Source of the DNA: Casuarina equisetifolia
Lineage: Eukaryota > Streptophyta > Magnoliopsida > Fagales > Casuarinaceae
Direction: 5' to 3'
DNA: 64,000 nt
Assembly (NCBI GenBank): GCA_028551475.1
Contig: CM052360.1
Coordinates: 20,742,682-20,806,681 of the forward strand
Under the pieces are notes generated by a model, which saw only the letters and a list, made by a program, of their open reading frames with translations, was not told the origin of the DNA and made no database searches. Positions within the stretch are counted from its first letter, which is position 1, and each line of letters opens with the position of its first letter. This document shows positions 49,089-62,244 of the stretch, in pieces. The translations under genes were made by a program, and so were the position numbers.

Positions 49089-52000
49089 TTATTCTTCCAT
49101 CTCAGAAACCTTCCTTATTTCATAAAGGCGATACATCCAAACAGGTTCAAGCAACTCCTTCGCACTAGGTACTCTTTGCCTTTCATCTTCATCATCTTGT
49201 TCTTCTATTTCTCTCTCTATTTGAGGGTAGATGTCTTGAAGAGAAGCCAACATGGCACAACCCCACTGTCAGTCATCCCCTCTAAATAACTTCATGCATA
49301 CAAAGTGTACAAGTCCTGGGATCAACCCAAAGTCCTTCCTTTCAAGTCCAACTTCTGAGCGAGTTAGGAATATCACCCCCAACTGCAACCAGTACGTTGG
49401 GGTTTCCTTTCAACAAGGTAACCATCATTCTCAGAAGCCTATTGAACACGGGAAACTTATTTGATTTAGAATCTCTATCATCATCCTTTTCTGGACCAAC
49501 TTCACTTATTTCGCCAAGTTCAGTATTTGCTAAAATCAAGGGACATGAAGGAAAATGGAGCTTCATGCGATCAGATGCTTGAAAATGCTTCCCTTCTCCT
49601 TGAAGTGATTTCAGTATTTGTCCAGATCCTAATGCAAGAATAGCTACTGTGAGAAGACGTGTTGCATAAGCAGCGCCAGAGTGTAATTCAACCCATGTGA
49701 TTAGATCAAGCATATTTTTGGCAAGATCAAATGCTTCCGGAGGAAGCTTCGGCAACATCTTTCTGTACTAGATTAAGCAACTTGGCAACATAGGTGAATG
49801 AGCTCCTCAGACAGAAATAAATCTTCCAAATCATCCTACTTGAGTTGAAATAGGCCATGAGATTGTCGCTCTAGAGTGGAGATGATGTAATGCAAATACC
49901 CCGATGTGAACTTCAAGAAATGTTCGTAATAGTGAGCTAAAAAACCCATCGTAGTGGCGTCAACCATGAACTAGAGAATTGCAGTAAGCATCTTCGCTTT
50001 ACTTGATACTCTTTGTCGTTCAGCACATAAAGATTCTGCGTGAGAATTTTGAAATAACGACACTTAGAAATTTAACAATTTGTACTAATACGAAACACTA
50101 AAGTATGGTTTTTGTTTTAGAAGAGAGGCAGTTAGTTGCACTGTCAAACAGAATGACAAAATGCACTTGGAAAAAAAAAAATCCTTTCTGGCTCACTAAC
50201 TGAAGTAAAAAGTAAAATCGGACTCAAATATTTGCCAGAAAGACATCACAACTACAGAAAATTTTAGCATACAAAAAAGTTAAGAGACTGAACCCATACT
50301 GGTCGAATGGATTTCATTAACAGCCACTCTCCAGATCATGAAAATGTAAAGTAAATATTCACCCTCATTGATTCTCTAGACTTAAGTCTTAAAGGTAATT
50401 CCAAAGATTTGGACCAAAAGATCAAGACTCAGTGATGCAAAGTCACCTTGCATAATCACCAAAGAAAGTGTGTAAATTACTTCTCATCATGTTACTAATA
50501 GAACTAACAACTCGACCTGTGTCTGCAATCCAGTGTCTAATTTGTGCAAGTTGTGGCCCAAACTCGATTGCTTACTGGACTGGAGGCGTTGGCTTGAGGT
50601 TCCCTGTGTCGTCATTGTTGTCCATGACGAGTAGCTCTTTCACAGTTTCCCTGCTCAAATTCTGAGGGTGATTCGTTGTGCTTCCCAAAGTCATCTGCTC
50701 CAAGTACGTTCTCTGCACAGTTAATCTTGTGATCCATTGTCTGTTCCAAGACTGCCAACTAAAGATGGAAAATAGAGTTGAGTCCTTCAGTGACAAGTTG
50801 AACTATAGTAATCAAAACCAGGAATGGATGAAAAAAACAAAAAACAAAAAACTTGCCTCCAGAAGTGATTTTTGAGGAGTTACTATTATTGTCCTTCTTA
50901 CTACCAGAGTCTTCTGTACTACTTTTGCTAGCACTTTGAACGTTCATATGCAGCGCAAGAGTTGTATATGCCAGAATGGGATATACGTCCATGTATTCAG
51001 AGTGCACACACTGCAAAATGCTTACTTCAGAGATGATCTTCAAAGCAAGAAATGACAGTTCTAAAGTTTGGGACTCCAATATAGCCTTCCGGGAGTCATC
51101 AGATATCAACAAGTCTCAGATTTGCCAGGATACTCCTACAGCGATGGAGTAATCCTCCTCAAAACTGGATAGTCTTTTATTATAAACATGTTTCCATCTA
51201 GCGGAAATTTTTCCAGCGGAGTTGGATTACTTCCTTTTTACAGAGGAAACACTGTTCTTCGGTCTTTCAGTTCCAAATTTTACATGGCAACGATAGGCAG
51301 TTCTCTGCAAACGGACTGTTAGAGCCTCAAACATATCATCAAAACCATCGCAAGACAGGAACAACTTGTGGACAGACCTTACTTCACCTTGTTTTTCCAC
51401 ATTATCAGATACACCACCAGAATTGGTAACTAGGCCCATGCACTCTTCTAAAAGCCCACCCACATCATCTGGAGAAATGGTGGAAACAATTTTGAGTACA
51501 GGCGATTAAGCTTCTGCCGTTGAGGCTGCAGCAAACATGGACTTCACCCTTTCACTGGCAAGTAACTCCTTGAGGCCATTTCTGTAACATGGCTCACTTG
51601 CTAGGCTCTTACAGATATTGGCAGTAGCAACAAGTAAACCCTCAATCACATCTGCATTTGGCTTATCAGGTGATAAGACCAAGCGGATGAAAACTCTAAT
51701 GAGTTCCATAAGAGACTTAAGAGAGGCCCCTTCTGATGCAGCAAATTCACAAAACCTTGCTCCAGCCATAGGAGATCTCTTTATCAGTGTAATGCAGCGA
51801 GTGCATGCCTCTTCATCAGGTACTTTTGAGGGGAAGTAGGATGGCATAAGAAGTTTTGTTATTTTCTGAGCAACAAGCGGCTGATCATTTGCAAGAGTCG
51901 ATAACAAAACATCCAACCCCACCACCTACAGAGGCATTCAGAAGCACAAAATCAACCAACCAGGAAAATAATCAGATATAAGCACCAAAGTATGGATGTT

Positions 52001-53663
52001 TAACTGTAGGAATACCCCATACCTTATTAAATTGAAAATTCCTGATATCTCTTAAAAGAAGAAGGAGATCTGTGACTGCAACTCGTATGGCAAAGACATG
52101 ATCCAGCATCAGATGTCCCACTCTTGGTAGAAGCACTTTAAGAATTTCATGAGATTGGGGATTCCCAAGCAAATAAACGATACCACTCAATGAGGAAAGC
52201 CTAACCTCATAGCACACGTCATGCGACATGTCATCAAAAAATTTCGTAATTATCTTTGTAATGGATGCTGAAGGGATAATCTCCCAAAATAGATGAAGGA
52301 TGCGACAGGATCCTTCCACCCCAACTACTCTTACACCAGGGCAATCATCCGAGAGCAATCTCTCCAGGAAAAAGAACTGTTTGTCAAGTAATGTGTCTTT
52401 CACCTCTTTTGTAGAATCAGATCTTCAAGTGGGAACATGTCTAGAAGCAAATGCAATGCATTTTGGCGAACATTAGAATTTGCCACCTGCATGCAACTCG
52501 ATCAGACTCGGCTTGATCAAGTTTATCTAAAACAATCCACTAACAAGTCATATCTATTTGAGACACAAGACAAATGATTCTGTAATATTTAGGCAAAATA
52601 ATAAGTCGTGCTGTTCTTGACCCAACAGACAGCAGAAAAAGTACTCAAGAAGCACCATTATGACACAAGCCAAAGCTTTGCTTAAACTAGTCCCCCCTTT
52701 CCTTCACCATTGCCACCTATTACATAGCCAACCTTATTACAGTTTTGCCCCATTACATTAAATGCCCACGAACCTCATCCCTTGCCATAAAAGCCCGATC
52801 CCACTTCCACCAAAATCTACACAGGGGTCCCACAAAACTACCAACTACAAGATAATACAAAACCCAAAACAGGCACGTGACAAACCTCTACTAGCTCAAA
52901 ACAAATTGATCGGGTATGACAGAAAAATACGGCTGTGTCACCACAAAGAAGAACCATGGGGCAGAAAAATATCTTGAATTATCAGATATACACAATTATT
53001 GACAACTCAAGTTCTTCAAGATTTACCATCAATAACTCGCGGACTAGCTACGAGACAGGACAATGTACCTGTAAAGACCGAAATATGACGGGCTCGGCCA
53101 GCCGAAAAAGAAGCTTTTCAATCCCCTCCATGGTCCGCTAGCTTGTAAACCCTCCTGATAGAGGCACCAAATGCTCCTGAGTTCGCGTGTATCGCTCCTT
53201 CAATTAAACCCTGCAAAAACCCGTTCTCAATCTCCTCCTTAGAATCCGCTTCCACGGCCTTCCACGCCCGAAACAGTATATCCCCATACGCCTCCAACAC
53301 CAATTTCGCCCGAACGGAATCTGAGACCGAATCATCGCCAACATTTCCTTCACAAGCTACTTGCTCAGCTTAAACACAAACGCCACGAACCGCCGCCTCT
53401 CATCGGTTTTCAAATACACTGGCGAGACTACGCACCGGATAATCATGAGCTTCAAGTCCTCGATGCTCTCGTCCTCGAAATCAAACAGCGTAAACGCCTC
53501 CCGCAGCGCGTGCACTCTACGCGCGTAAACCTTCCTCTTCAAAGTCAGTGACCTGGCCAGCAAGAAGGGCAGAGACTGAGAAATCAGAGCCTCTCGTCCA
53601 GGAATATCCTCCTTCCACCACTCTTCGCACAAACTCGCTACCTCCGATAACAGCACCGAGTGG
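49089..53663 (-). pseudogene. CAP-G2: Condensin-2 complex subunit G2 (CAP-G2) pseudogene, N-terminally truncated
   Basis: HEAT-repeat subunit of condensin II, which compacts chromosomes. Segments in order: 53663-53070 (SVLLSEVASLCEEWW, FTLFDFEDESIEDLKL), 52486-52023 (VANSNVRQNALHLLLD, ILHLFWEIIPSASI, LLLLLRDIRNFQFNK), 51925 to about 50870 (VGLDVLLSTLANDQP onward), a remnant at about 50762-50540, and 49765-49089 (PKLPPEAFDLAKNML, then LASLQDIYPQIEREIEEQ, ending KVSEMEE-stop). Lesions: TAG at 53357-53359, a frame shift near 53315, a 1-bp loss near 52423, TAA near 51507, two further stops near 51230 and 51120, a frame shift near 49350, and TGA at 49269-49271. The first roughly 150 codons of the family are absent; homology ends at 53663 against a repeat. 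Confidence 0.87.
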
Positions 53664-53705
53664 CTGAATAAAGTTAAATGATATAATAAAAAAAGTCACA
53701 TGCTT
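53664..53705 (+). repeat. Dispersed repeat, copy 2 (matches 34110-34153)
   Basis: Starts CTGAATAAAGTTAAATGATA, followed by an A-run and AGTCACATGCTT. It abuts the truncated end of the CAP-G2 pseudogene. Confidence 0.85.
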
Positions 53706-55549
53706 ATAGATCAAGGCCGGATGAGTCCTATCTTCGAGTGTCTGAAATTTGTAGGGCCATGGCATGTTTACAGAAAAGAGAAAGTGGCAAATCCCATTAT
53801 ATTCAAACCCCAAGTGGGGTTTGGCCCAGGACCTACTGGCACACCTAGGTTGGTCTAACTTGCTCCTTGCATAGGGATGCAAAGGGAAGCCCAAGTGAAC
53901 TTGGTCTATATGACTTGAGTGAGACATGTACTAATAAGTCTACAATGTTGTTAATGAAAGTTCTTCTGAAATAAAATATGTGTTTGGACTAATAGTTATT
54001 ACTTTTGCCTTAATAGTAGTGTTCAAAAATTATAATGATAGATCATGCCATGTTGAATAAGATTGTCCAAAATGAAAAAAGATAATTGATTCTCTAACAT
54101 CAATATAAATCAGCCAAAAATATATTATAGTAACTAGGGCTTTTCAAATATGTGATCTTTTTTGTCTCACACGTCACTAAATTCAAGTCTAAATTAAAAA
54201 ACCAATAATGAAGGTTGCATCTACTAAAATGAACTCGGCAAATTCATCTTTGTTAAACCCACTAGCATAATAGAAACACAATTTTACTTTGTTTTGTAAT
54301 ATAATTGCGATGCAAGACCCTTACCTTACATTGCTATTGCGAAGGAGATCATTCAAGTGCCTTATTTTATATTCCTTAGGTGGTTTTTAACTCTTCCCTG
54401 CCATGATTAGATGGGCTAACGGAGACATGTATAGGCCTTTGATATGGCATAGTCGCTCAAGAACTATAGTAGAGGACTGGAGAGGCAATATTTGTATGTT
54501 CTCCCTCAATTGTTTTGCCTAACTTTCCACATTGTCGTCAATATGGCTAGGCATTTCCTTTCCTTAAGTTCCAACAAATTTCAATATTGTGATATTAAAA
54601 AAAAAACTTAAAATATACTATTTATATCTATTTTATTGATTATATGTTTTTCAGAATGAAATGGTTATACAATAGACTAATTGCCAAAGATGGCCAATCA
54701 TTCCAAAATATCTTTTTCCTTAAAAATAAAAATAAGAAAAAAGGAATGTCCCCCTTAACCTACTAGCTCATCCAACAAGTCTCGGGCTTAAGACACTTCC
54801 TCCCCTTTTCCGTATGTGAGTTGTAATTTAAAATGATAAATTTAAAAAAGTAAGATAAACTTACAACATATCTAATTCCTAAAACCAAATTCAAAAGAAT
54901 ATATATCTCACTAATGAGATCTTTTTAATATAAGGAAATAGTCACAAAATGAAACAACTCACATTCTTTTTTCTTTAATATATATATATTAACTCATCAA
55001 AATTTCCCAATGTATCATACTTCTATGCCTAAACAAGTGATTCACAAATAATTAATGCTAAAACATAGAAATAATAAATCAATACATATTATGTTTAGTA
55101 AGTTTTATTAGTTTAAGAGTTATATATAAAGATAAAAATCCTAGGAGATAATAAGAAGAGTTCGTATAAGAGATCTTACAAAATAAACTAACAAACAAGG
55201 CTTGGTGAAGGGGTTAAGTCATTAAAAATTAAAGAATTATAGAAAAAGGTTTTGTCATTACTAGGTTATGGTTATCCTAAATTTTCGAGGATATTGCTTT
55301 TGAGCAGTATCTTAAAGGATCACTACCTCCGGAGAAATTCAAATCGACATCGGCCCCATCCAACCACTGCACGACACGTACACCCAGAAGGCACCGCTCC
55401 GAATAAAATTAAAAGGACCTCTTTGAGTTTGTTTCCTTTCTCACCACAGACGCTTCCTGTTCCTCTTCCTCCGCCTTTTCATTCTTCCTCTGGGTTTTGG
55501 TCTCGAAAGGTGTCGCGGGGAAGCAAGCTTGGAGCAAGCTGGTTGTTTA
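53706..55549. other. Intergenic, possible old transposon debris
   Basis: 53706-53940 is GC-richer with a long minus-strand frame of no known family. 54100-55250 is AT-rich. 55330-55549 is pyrimidine-rich and probably the leader of the next gene. Confidence 0.45.
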
Positions 55550-57315
55550 ATGGAGGGTGGCCGAAGGAGAACGGAGAACTACATGAAGGACTGTACGAGG
55601 AAGCTGGCGCTCTGGTTCACCAGGACCTTTAAGCCCATCATGACCCACGAGGAGCTGGAGCCCATGATGGCTACACTCGGCTTCATCGGTCTTCCTCCGT
55701 CAAGTACCGGTCCTGTTTCTTGGAAAGAGTACGTCTACACCGCCAGATGTTGTCGGAGCTGCGCGGACCCGCCGCCGCCAAGGCCTAGACTGCCTTTCCC
55801 GAGAGTCGACGGCCTTCACATCTACACCTACCGGGCCTTCCTTGATTCCGTCAACTTCTACCTCGACTTGCCTGATATCTCCGATCTCTTCCATATCAGG
55901 TACTCCTCCTATCAACGCATCCAACCGGCTAGCCGTACTTCGTTTCCATGTTATTCGTTTTAGGACTCTTTTCATTCAAGGTTTACCAAACATAAATTAG
56001 TATTTGAATTGAAAAAATCCAATTTGGTACTTGTAACAGTCGAATTTGAATATGGTGGAGAGTTGGTTTGAATTTAACCTTTACTCAATCTTCTTTTGTT
56101 TTTGTTTTTGTTTTTTCGTATCTTGCATTGACTTGCTTGCCTCGTTGTCTTAGTCGTGTCGGCATTAAGATTGTAATGGAACAAAAATTAATGGGTGGAA
56201 TAAGGCTTCCTGGGCCATGTTAAAATATGGCTTCTTCTGGTCTTTTTAGTGTTGTTCTGACTTTCTGCCCTGACTGTGTTTGTTTCTATGTGCATTTCAA
56301 CAGTTTTTTCTGTAGTTCTGCCGTCATACTTCAACGCACAAATTCAAAGTATTGCATGTGAAGGCGACTTTCTGCACAAATTCTGATTTCACGTTTGCCG
56401 CCATTAGTTTCCCACTAAAAACAAATTCTAACTCTGAAAAGAGAACAGAGACCACAGTTTATGAATCGCTTTTGCAGATTATATGTTTTAAAGTTGACAT
56501 TTGAACTTATAAAGTAGGCTCCAATTTAAAGTATTGGTATTGATAGATGATCAATATTTAACACATCTTTTGCACTTAAATAATAGTTGTCTCATATTAT
56601 TAATATGTTAGTCTGGAGTATTCTTTATAAGAGAAGAAGATTAGGGTTAAGGACAAAATGAAATTTTTTCTATTAGTGTTTTTCTCTGAAGTCGCATATG
56701 AATAACATAAATCCTTATATTGTTGTGATTGTATATGCTTGTTTTATTGTTCTTATTTGTTATCTTTATACAAATTGGATTAGTTCTATCAATAGGTAAA
56801 CCGAGATTAGCTCAAAATTAAACTGATTTTATTGTTAGGATCAGTTTGTTGGGGTTAAGTCAATCCTCAGAAGGCAATGAGCTCCTTAGGTTTACTTTCT
56901 TGTGCTTGTTATAATTTATAATCATATCTTCATTAGGGTTTCCACAGCCCCACGTATTTGTATCCCAAGTTCTCTGTACTTTAATCTTCTGAAATTCTAA
57001 AATAATGCATTCAAACTCTTTACTGAAGCATCTTTTCTGACATAGACGTGGAATCAGATTTATTAAACTACTCATATGGTTTTCAACAGGGGAATGCCGA
57101 TCCATCCAATGCATGACCAGAGGAGGAAGTGGCGTCCCGTGGAAGAAGAGGACCACATCTTCGTTTACAGAGAAGGAACTCTGGATCAAGCGACGAGCAA
57201 TTTGTATCGTTTTGACAAGAACAGCAGTAACAACGAGTGCAGATCCATAGTCATTCGAGATAAGGGCATGAATACTCCAGCCACCTGCATTGTCTCGTTA
57301 AAAGATCTAGTATGA
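55550..57315 (+). CDS. Conserved plant protein of unknown function (191 aa)
   Basis: Two exons (55550-55899 and 57090-57315) with a GT-AG intron of 1.19 kb give 191 residues. The start MEGGRRRTENYMKDCTRKLA was chosen because it opens the conserved part; an in-frame Met seven codons upstream is possible. Notable segments are LWFTRTFKPIMTHEELEPMMATLGFIGLP, a Pro-rich stretch, FPRVDGLHIYTYRAFLDSVNFYLD, DISDLFHIRGMPIH and EEEDHIFVYREGTLDQATSNLY. There is no signal peptide, membrane segment or known catalytic motif. I recall similar proteins in many dicots without a function. The intron sits in the Arg codon of FHIRGMP. Confidence 0.8.
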
Positions 57316-59124
57316 GTGTTATGAAGGTTCACAAATATAAGCCAAAAAAGTATACAGAACTTTGCTTTATGAATTCTTTTTGTAGTTTGATTAATTGGAG
57401 ATTTGGAGAAATGTTCCAAAAATCTCCGACTTTGGTCCTTGTGCCAAATAAGAACTTGAAACTGACAATTTTGACATTGAAATATCTAAATTCTATATTC
57501 ATGATTTGTAATTCCTTTTGATATATTTTTCATCCAATTTTTTGGGCATAGTTGCTTGTATGTCATAGGAAAATGGATGAGAAAATATAATGATTTGTTT
57601 TGCTAAAAAAATGTTAATAATATGAATAAGAGGATTCATTCATCTGAAGACTAAATTCAGATTTTAATTATGTCAATTAGAACTATAAGACTTTATTCGT
57701 TTCAATAACAAAATTTATTGTTATGATTTGGCAATAATACAAACATAATAATCATAAACAATTTTATGTGGTTTAAAATTAATTATTTATATGTCCACAA
57801 AAAGGAATTCTCTTACAATTAAGAGATTTTATATGCCTAAAAGTTACCTGAAAATCTTGTATCCTATAACTTTGTTCTCTCAGGACATTTGGCCCTAAGA
57901 TTTCGTGGTCCTAAATTCGACATTAAATGCATGCATGGATGTATCATTAAAAAAAAAAAGTGACTTTCTTTTTTATCACTAAAATGGCTTTTACTATAGA
58001 TATATAGTAACAAAGGAAAAGACCCAAATTAGAATAATTATCTTACCATCAATCCTAAATTGTGAGGGGATTTTACTCATCAAAACTAGATACACACATA
58101 AAGTACAATGGAAAGAGTCCAATAGAAGATGCCCCCCTTTCAACCATTCCTTTTTCGGCTAGGCAGTCATGGAGCTGATTTAGGGATTTGGCGCTTTATC
58201 TCATTGGACTTTTCTGCCGTAGTTCTTTTGGGGCCATCACATCTGGGCTAACAGGCTTTCTCATTTTTGAACCTATCTAACACAACCATTGATTTCAGAC
58301 AAAAAACCAAACCCAATGCTTGACAGTTCCCTAAATAAGGAATACACACCATCAAGACAGCCAACAGTCCTCCTAGTAATGGAACTGGGATTAGCCATGT
58401 TAGTAGTTCCATATGCAAGGCTCAGGGCCATCACTCTGGCAAAGAAACTTACCTTCTTTTTTTTTTTATGGGACTAACCAGGTATAAAGGAACCTTTGGT
58501 CTAAATCTAGGGAGTTGTGGACCTTGGTTCCCCATTTCAGAATCACTGTTTCCTCTGGGGTCCCCCATCCGCGGCTTTGTTCTAAAAAGAAGAGCCAAAG
58601 CCAAAACCGCATTGATTGGAAAGAAATGTAGCCGAACCCGAGGAGGAAAAGCAATTTGGGGTTTTCAATTACTCGTTTCAAGGCTTTGATTTTTGTTTAT
58701 TTTTTCTTTCAAGGCTTTCCGCTAACACTGTCTGGTGGATGGTTTTACCACCGAGACAAAGTCTGGCTCCAAAACTACCTTTCCAGAGCCTTCTCATTCG
58801 GCCGGTCGCTGAAAAGACCAAATTAAAGAATGGAAGGCCGAACAAAAAGAGAGAAGACAAAGCGTATCTCATGTTTTGGACTGTACAGACCCCCCAGAAG
58901 CTGCACCCCACGGTGTGAACTAAAGGCTCCCTAGTTATCTCTTCGTCAAAGTTTCATCACTCTCGAGGTTTAAAATCCCGCCACTAACACTCCTTTCCTG
59001 GAGCTCACCAAGCAGATTGGGTCATATTCTGGAAAAAAGGTGGCTTTTCTTCACACCCACCAAAGAAAAAGGAATATAACCCTACTAGTACGAACCTGAG
59101 CTCTTCTAGGTCTTACTGTCTTAA
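57316..59124. other. Intergenic region before the expansin gene
   Basis: 57316-58080 is AT-rich. 58100-59124 is less AT-rich with patches such as GGTCCCCCATCCGCGG but no recognisable coding sequence. The last part is the expansin promoter and leader. Confidence 0.5.
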
Positions 59125-60065
59125 ATGGGTGTTCTTCAAGCCACATTTCTCTTCTTGATTCTACTGAAAGCATGCGAGATTGCTGATGCCCAGGATGGAG
59201 AATGGAAGATGGCTTCTGCAACATATACCAAAGAGGAGGATTGGTCAATCATCACAGGTAGTTTTCTTACTTCAGAGTATGTCAAATTACTGTCTTTCAC
59301 AAAATCCTCAAAATGTTACAAGAAAGTGATGAAGGGGTTATGCAAATTGTGTTGCAGAAGGGGCTTGTGGCTATGGAGACCTCCACAGGACCAACTATGG
59401 GAAGCACAGTGCAGGACTAAGCACCATTTTGTTCAACAGGGGAAGCACTTGTGGGGCTTGCTACGAGTTGAGATGCGTCAACCACATATTGTGGTGCCTG
59501 CCGGGTAGCCCCTCTGTTATTCTCACCGCTACAGATTTCTGTCCTCCAAACTATGGACTCTCGGCCGATTATGGTGGCTGGTGCAACTTCCCAAAAGAAC
59601 ACTTTGAGATGTCTGAGGCTGCATTTACTGAAATCGCAGAGAAAAAAGCCGATATGATCCCGGTGCAGTACCGGAGGTAAGAAATCTGACACAAAGAATG
59701 AACTGTTTTCTGCATATCTTGCAGTTGAGGGAAAACATTATTCATTCCGATTTTTGTGTAGGGTGAAGTGTGAAAGAATTGGTGGCATTAGATTCACCGT
59801 GAGTGGAAACCCACGGTTCTTTCAAGTTCTGATTACCAATGTGGGTGTGGATGGTGAAGTGGTTGCTGTGAAAGTGAAGGGATCAAGAACAGGGTGGATT
59901 CCAATGGCAAGAAACTGGGGACAGAACTGGCAGTGCAATGTTAATCTCAAAGGACAGCCTATATCTTTCGAGGTCACCGCCAGCGGCGGAAGAACACTCC
60001 CATCTTACAATGTTGCTCCCGCGAACTGGCAGTTCTCTCAGACTTTTGAAGGGAAGCAATTCTAG
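59125..60065 (+). CDS. EXPA: Divergent alpha-expansin
   Basis: A cell-wall loosening protein of the alpha-expansin family. Three exons (59125-59257, 59358-59676, 59762-60065) give 251 residues, the usual length. Residues 1-23 are a signal peptide (ends ADAQ). Domain 1 has GACGYGDL, the Cys pattern [13 protein letters not shown] and FCPPNYGLS. Domain 2 has [16 protein letters not shown], then SYNVAP and TFEGKQF. Two landmarks differ from typical members. The TFYGxxDASGTMG segment is replaced by [14 protein letters not shown], and the HFD motif reads HFE. Both fit a minor clade (EXPA20- or EXPA13-like) as I recall it, but the clade is not settled. Introns sit at the classical expansin positions. 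Confidence 0.9.
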
Positions 60066-61201
60066 TAATCGTAGCTTTTGAACTAAATCCTGATTGCTTC
60101 ATTTCTGGAAGAAGACCAGAAACTTGAAATTTTTGCAATCTCAATCCATGTTTAGTTGTTTACAGATATTAAATTCCAGATATGCCGGAAAGTTAGAGGT
60201 TATGGTCAAAAGATGGGAAGAAAATTGAAGAAGAAATTAGGAGAAAAAGGTATACAAGGTCCCATTTTGTCGCTTCATGATATCTTGATGGAACGTGTAA
60301 TAGTTAGAGTTACAGTATAAATACCCTGAAGTCTTTCTCTTTAGCTTTACGAATTAGGCTGTCTTTGAAGATGATTCGCTGGTTGCGTTGATTGCTCCTA
60401 CAAGAAGTTGACCGATCAAAAAGAGAAAAAAAAACGATCAAACACGACTGTAAAAACTCAATGAGAAGCAAAAGATCTCATCCTGCAGGGGTGCTCAAAC
60501 ATGTTCATTATTTTGCAGTTGTAGAATGCTAATCACCGTAATTCAAGTATAGCAAAAGGGATAAGTATCAACAAATTTTCGCTTCTGGCCACCGCAGCAA
60601 TGAAATTTACATGGATACACACACAAGATAAGCAACCTAAAGCGACCAACTTGAAATTTTTATCACCACCAGTTCTAGTATGTATTACTGTTTAAAAGTA
60701 ATTGAGTTTGACATCCTAACATGTCTAATTTATGCAAAACAATTCTCGAATCTCTCATCTGCGTTCATGCAATAAAACCTATACACAACAAACATTAAGT
60801 ATACAGAAACTTTTGCATGATTTGGAATAATCAGTCCATACATTAAATAGCAGCAATATGGTATTATTAAGGCAACTTCGTCCGTTAAGTATTTGATAGA
60901 AAATTTCTCTTATTTGGTGGTTTTCTCTCTTTAATCATTATGATGGTTCACTAAAACGATATAAACCATGTATGATTTCTTATAAGTCTCATATTTAGAG
61001 ACAATTTGGAAAGAAATTCCAACTGAAAATTACTATTTGCTCTTACAGACAATTTTGATTCTCTAGCTAACAATACATAATTCAACTACTGTGAAAAATG
61101 GGCACTGAAATAAGCTTACATTTTGTTTTCTCTTCAATGTATGTGAGATGACAGCCACTAATTCTACCATAATTGTTAAGTAAACTAAGTAATTAGTTCA
61201 A
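60066..61201. other. Convergent intergenic region
   Basis: Holds the 3' flanks of the expansin (+) and of the short PPR gene (-). AT-rich, no gene seen. Confidence 0.5.
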
Positions 61202-62244
61202 TCATTTGCTCACCATTATCTCTTCCTCCTCCTCAAGAAACTCCAGATTTTCACCATAATACATTTGAGCATCCTGCCTTATGATAGCCGCAGCTCCTGT
61301 TTCTCCATTTGATTCCAAGGCAATTATAAGTATCTTGAAGGAAGATTTGTCTGGGTCACACCCAACTTGTTTCATCACGTTGTAACATTCCAACGCAAGT
61401 CTAGTATGATTAAAACTCATCAAAGACCTCAAAAGAGCATTAAAGCCCTCGATCTCAGGGCCTAAACCGCCGGCTTCTGTTATCAAGTAGGAGTGAAAAA
61501 GCTCAACTTGTTCATGCAGTCCATTGGTACCAAATACTGTGATCAGATCAGCATAGAGTGAGACTTGAGGCTTGTACCAGTACTCCTTCCGTATATCTTC
61601 GAAGACCTGTATCAGTAATTGTAGATTGTTGCATCAATCACTTTCACAATCTCAATAGAGAAATCTTTTCGTTTCCTTCTAATCAACTATTCAGTAGGAC
61701 TTCTTCCATCTATTCTACCAATGGTTAAAACATATAAACAGCATTGAGACGAAAACCGAGTGAATTTTTCTCAATAATCCCGAAACACAACATATTGGAA
61801 TAAAATTGATGCTAAAAGCAAGCCTAAGCTGATGAATTTTGACATTGATAATATCTTACACCAAGATGCTCAACAAATTCATAGTACAGAAATCAGAATG
61901 AGAAATGAAAAATGCAGATTGAACTAATAGTGGGAAGAAAGGTTGGGAACCTTGAGGGCCAAGGGGCACTGGTTCTGGCGGAGGAGTTCGCGAAGAACAG
62001 CAATCATGTCGAGCTTGAGCAGCCGTTTGAACCTGGAATTGAAGACTTGGTCCAACGAAGGCGGGTCCTTCTGGGCTCGCTTCAAGACCTGCACCGTTTG
62101 AATTGCTTCGGTGCTGAGGTTCCTCCCTCTCTGCAGTGGTTTCCGATTCTTGCTTCTATTGCTCATTTCCACCATCACGCACCGAGTTTTGGAAGGAGAC
62201 CACAGAAGATTAAAGGAAGGAGTTCGAGTTGCAGACAAGCTCAT
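61202..62244 (-). CDS. Short P-class PPR protein, THA8-like family
   Basis: Two exons (62244-61951 and 61606-61202) give 232 residues. The N-terminal 45 residues, up to NRKPLQRGRNLS, are basic and Ser/Thr-rich, like an organelle transit peptide. A helical stretch follows (EAIQTVQVLKRA, FKRLLKLDMIAVLREL), then a few PPR-like repeats (VSLYADLITVFGTNGLHEQ, EGFNALLRSLMSFN, CDPDKSSFKILIIALE). The C-terminus is acidic (EFLEEEEEIM). Compact PPR proteins of this type include THA8, which aids group II intron splicing in chloroplasts. The start at 62244 was chosen because the leader just upstream is a GA repeat. The intron is GT-AG, and an EYWYKPQVSLY motif follows the junction. Confidence 0.82.

Noticed and set aside
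50830-50880. A third GC donor (GGAG|GCAAGT) in the CAP-G2 remnant
   Set aside because: It gives a phase that does not fit the next exon, and the gene is dead, so splicing cannot be judged.
53517-53927. Long minus-strand frame over the CAP-G2 breakpoint
   Set aside because: It joins out-of-frame CAP-G2 sequence to flanking DNA across the repeat, so it is a chance fusion, not a gene.
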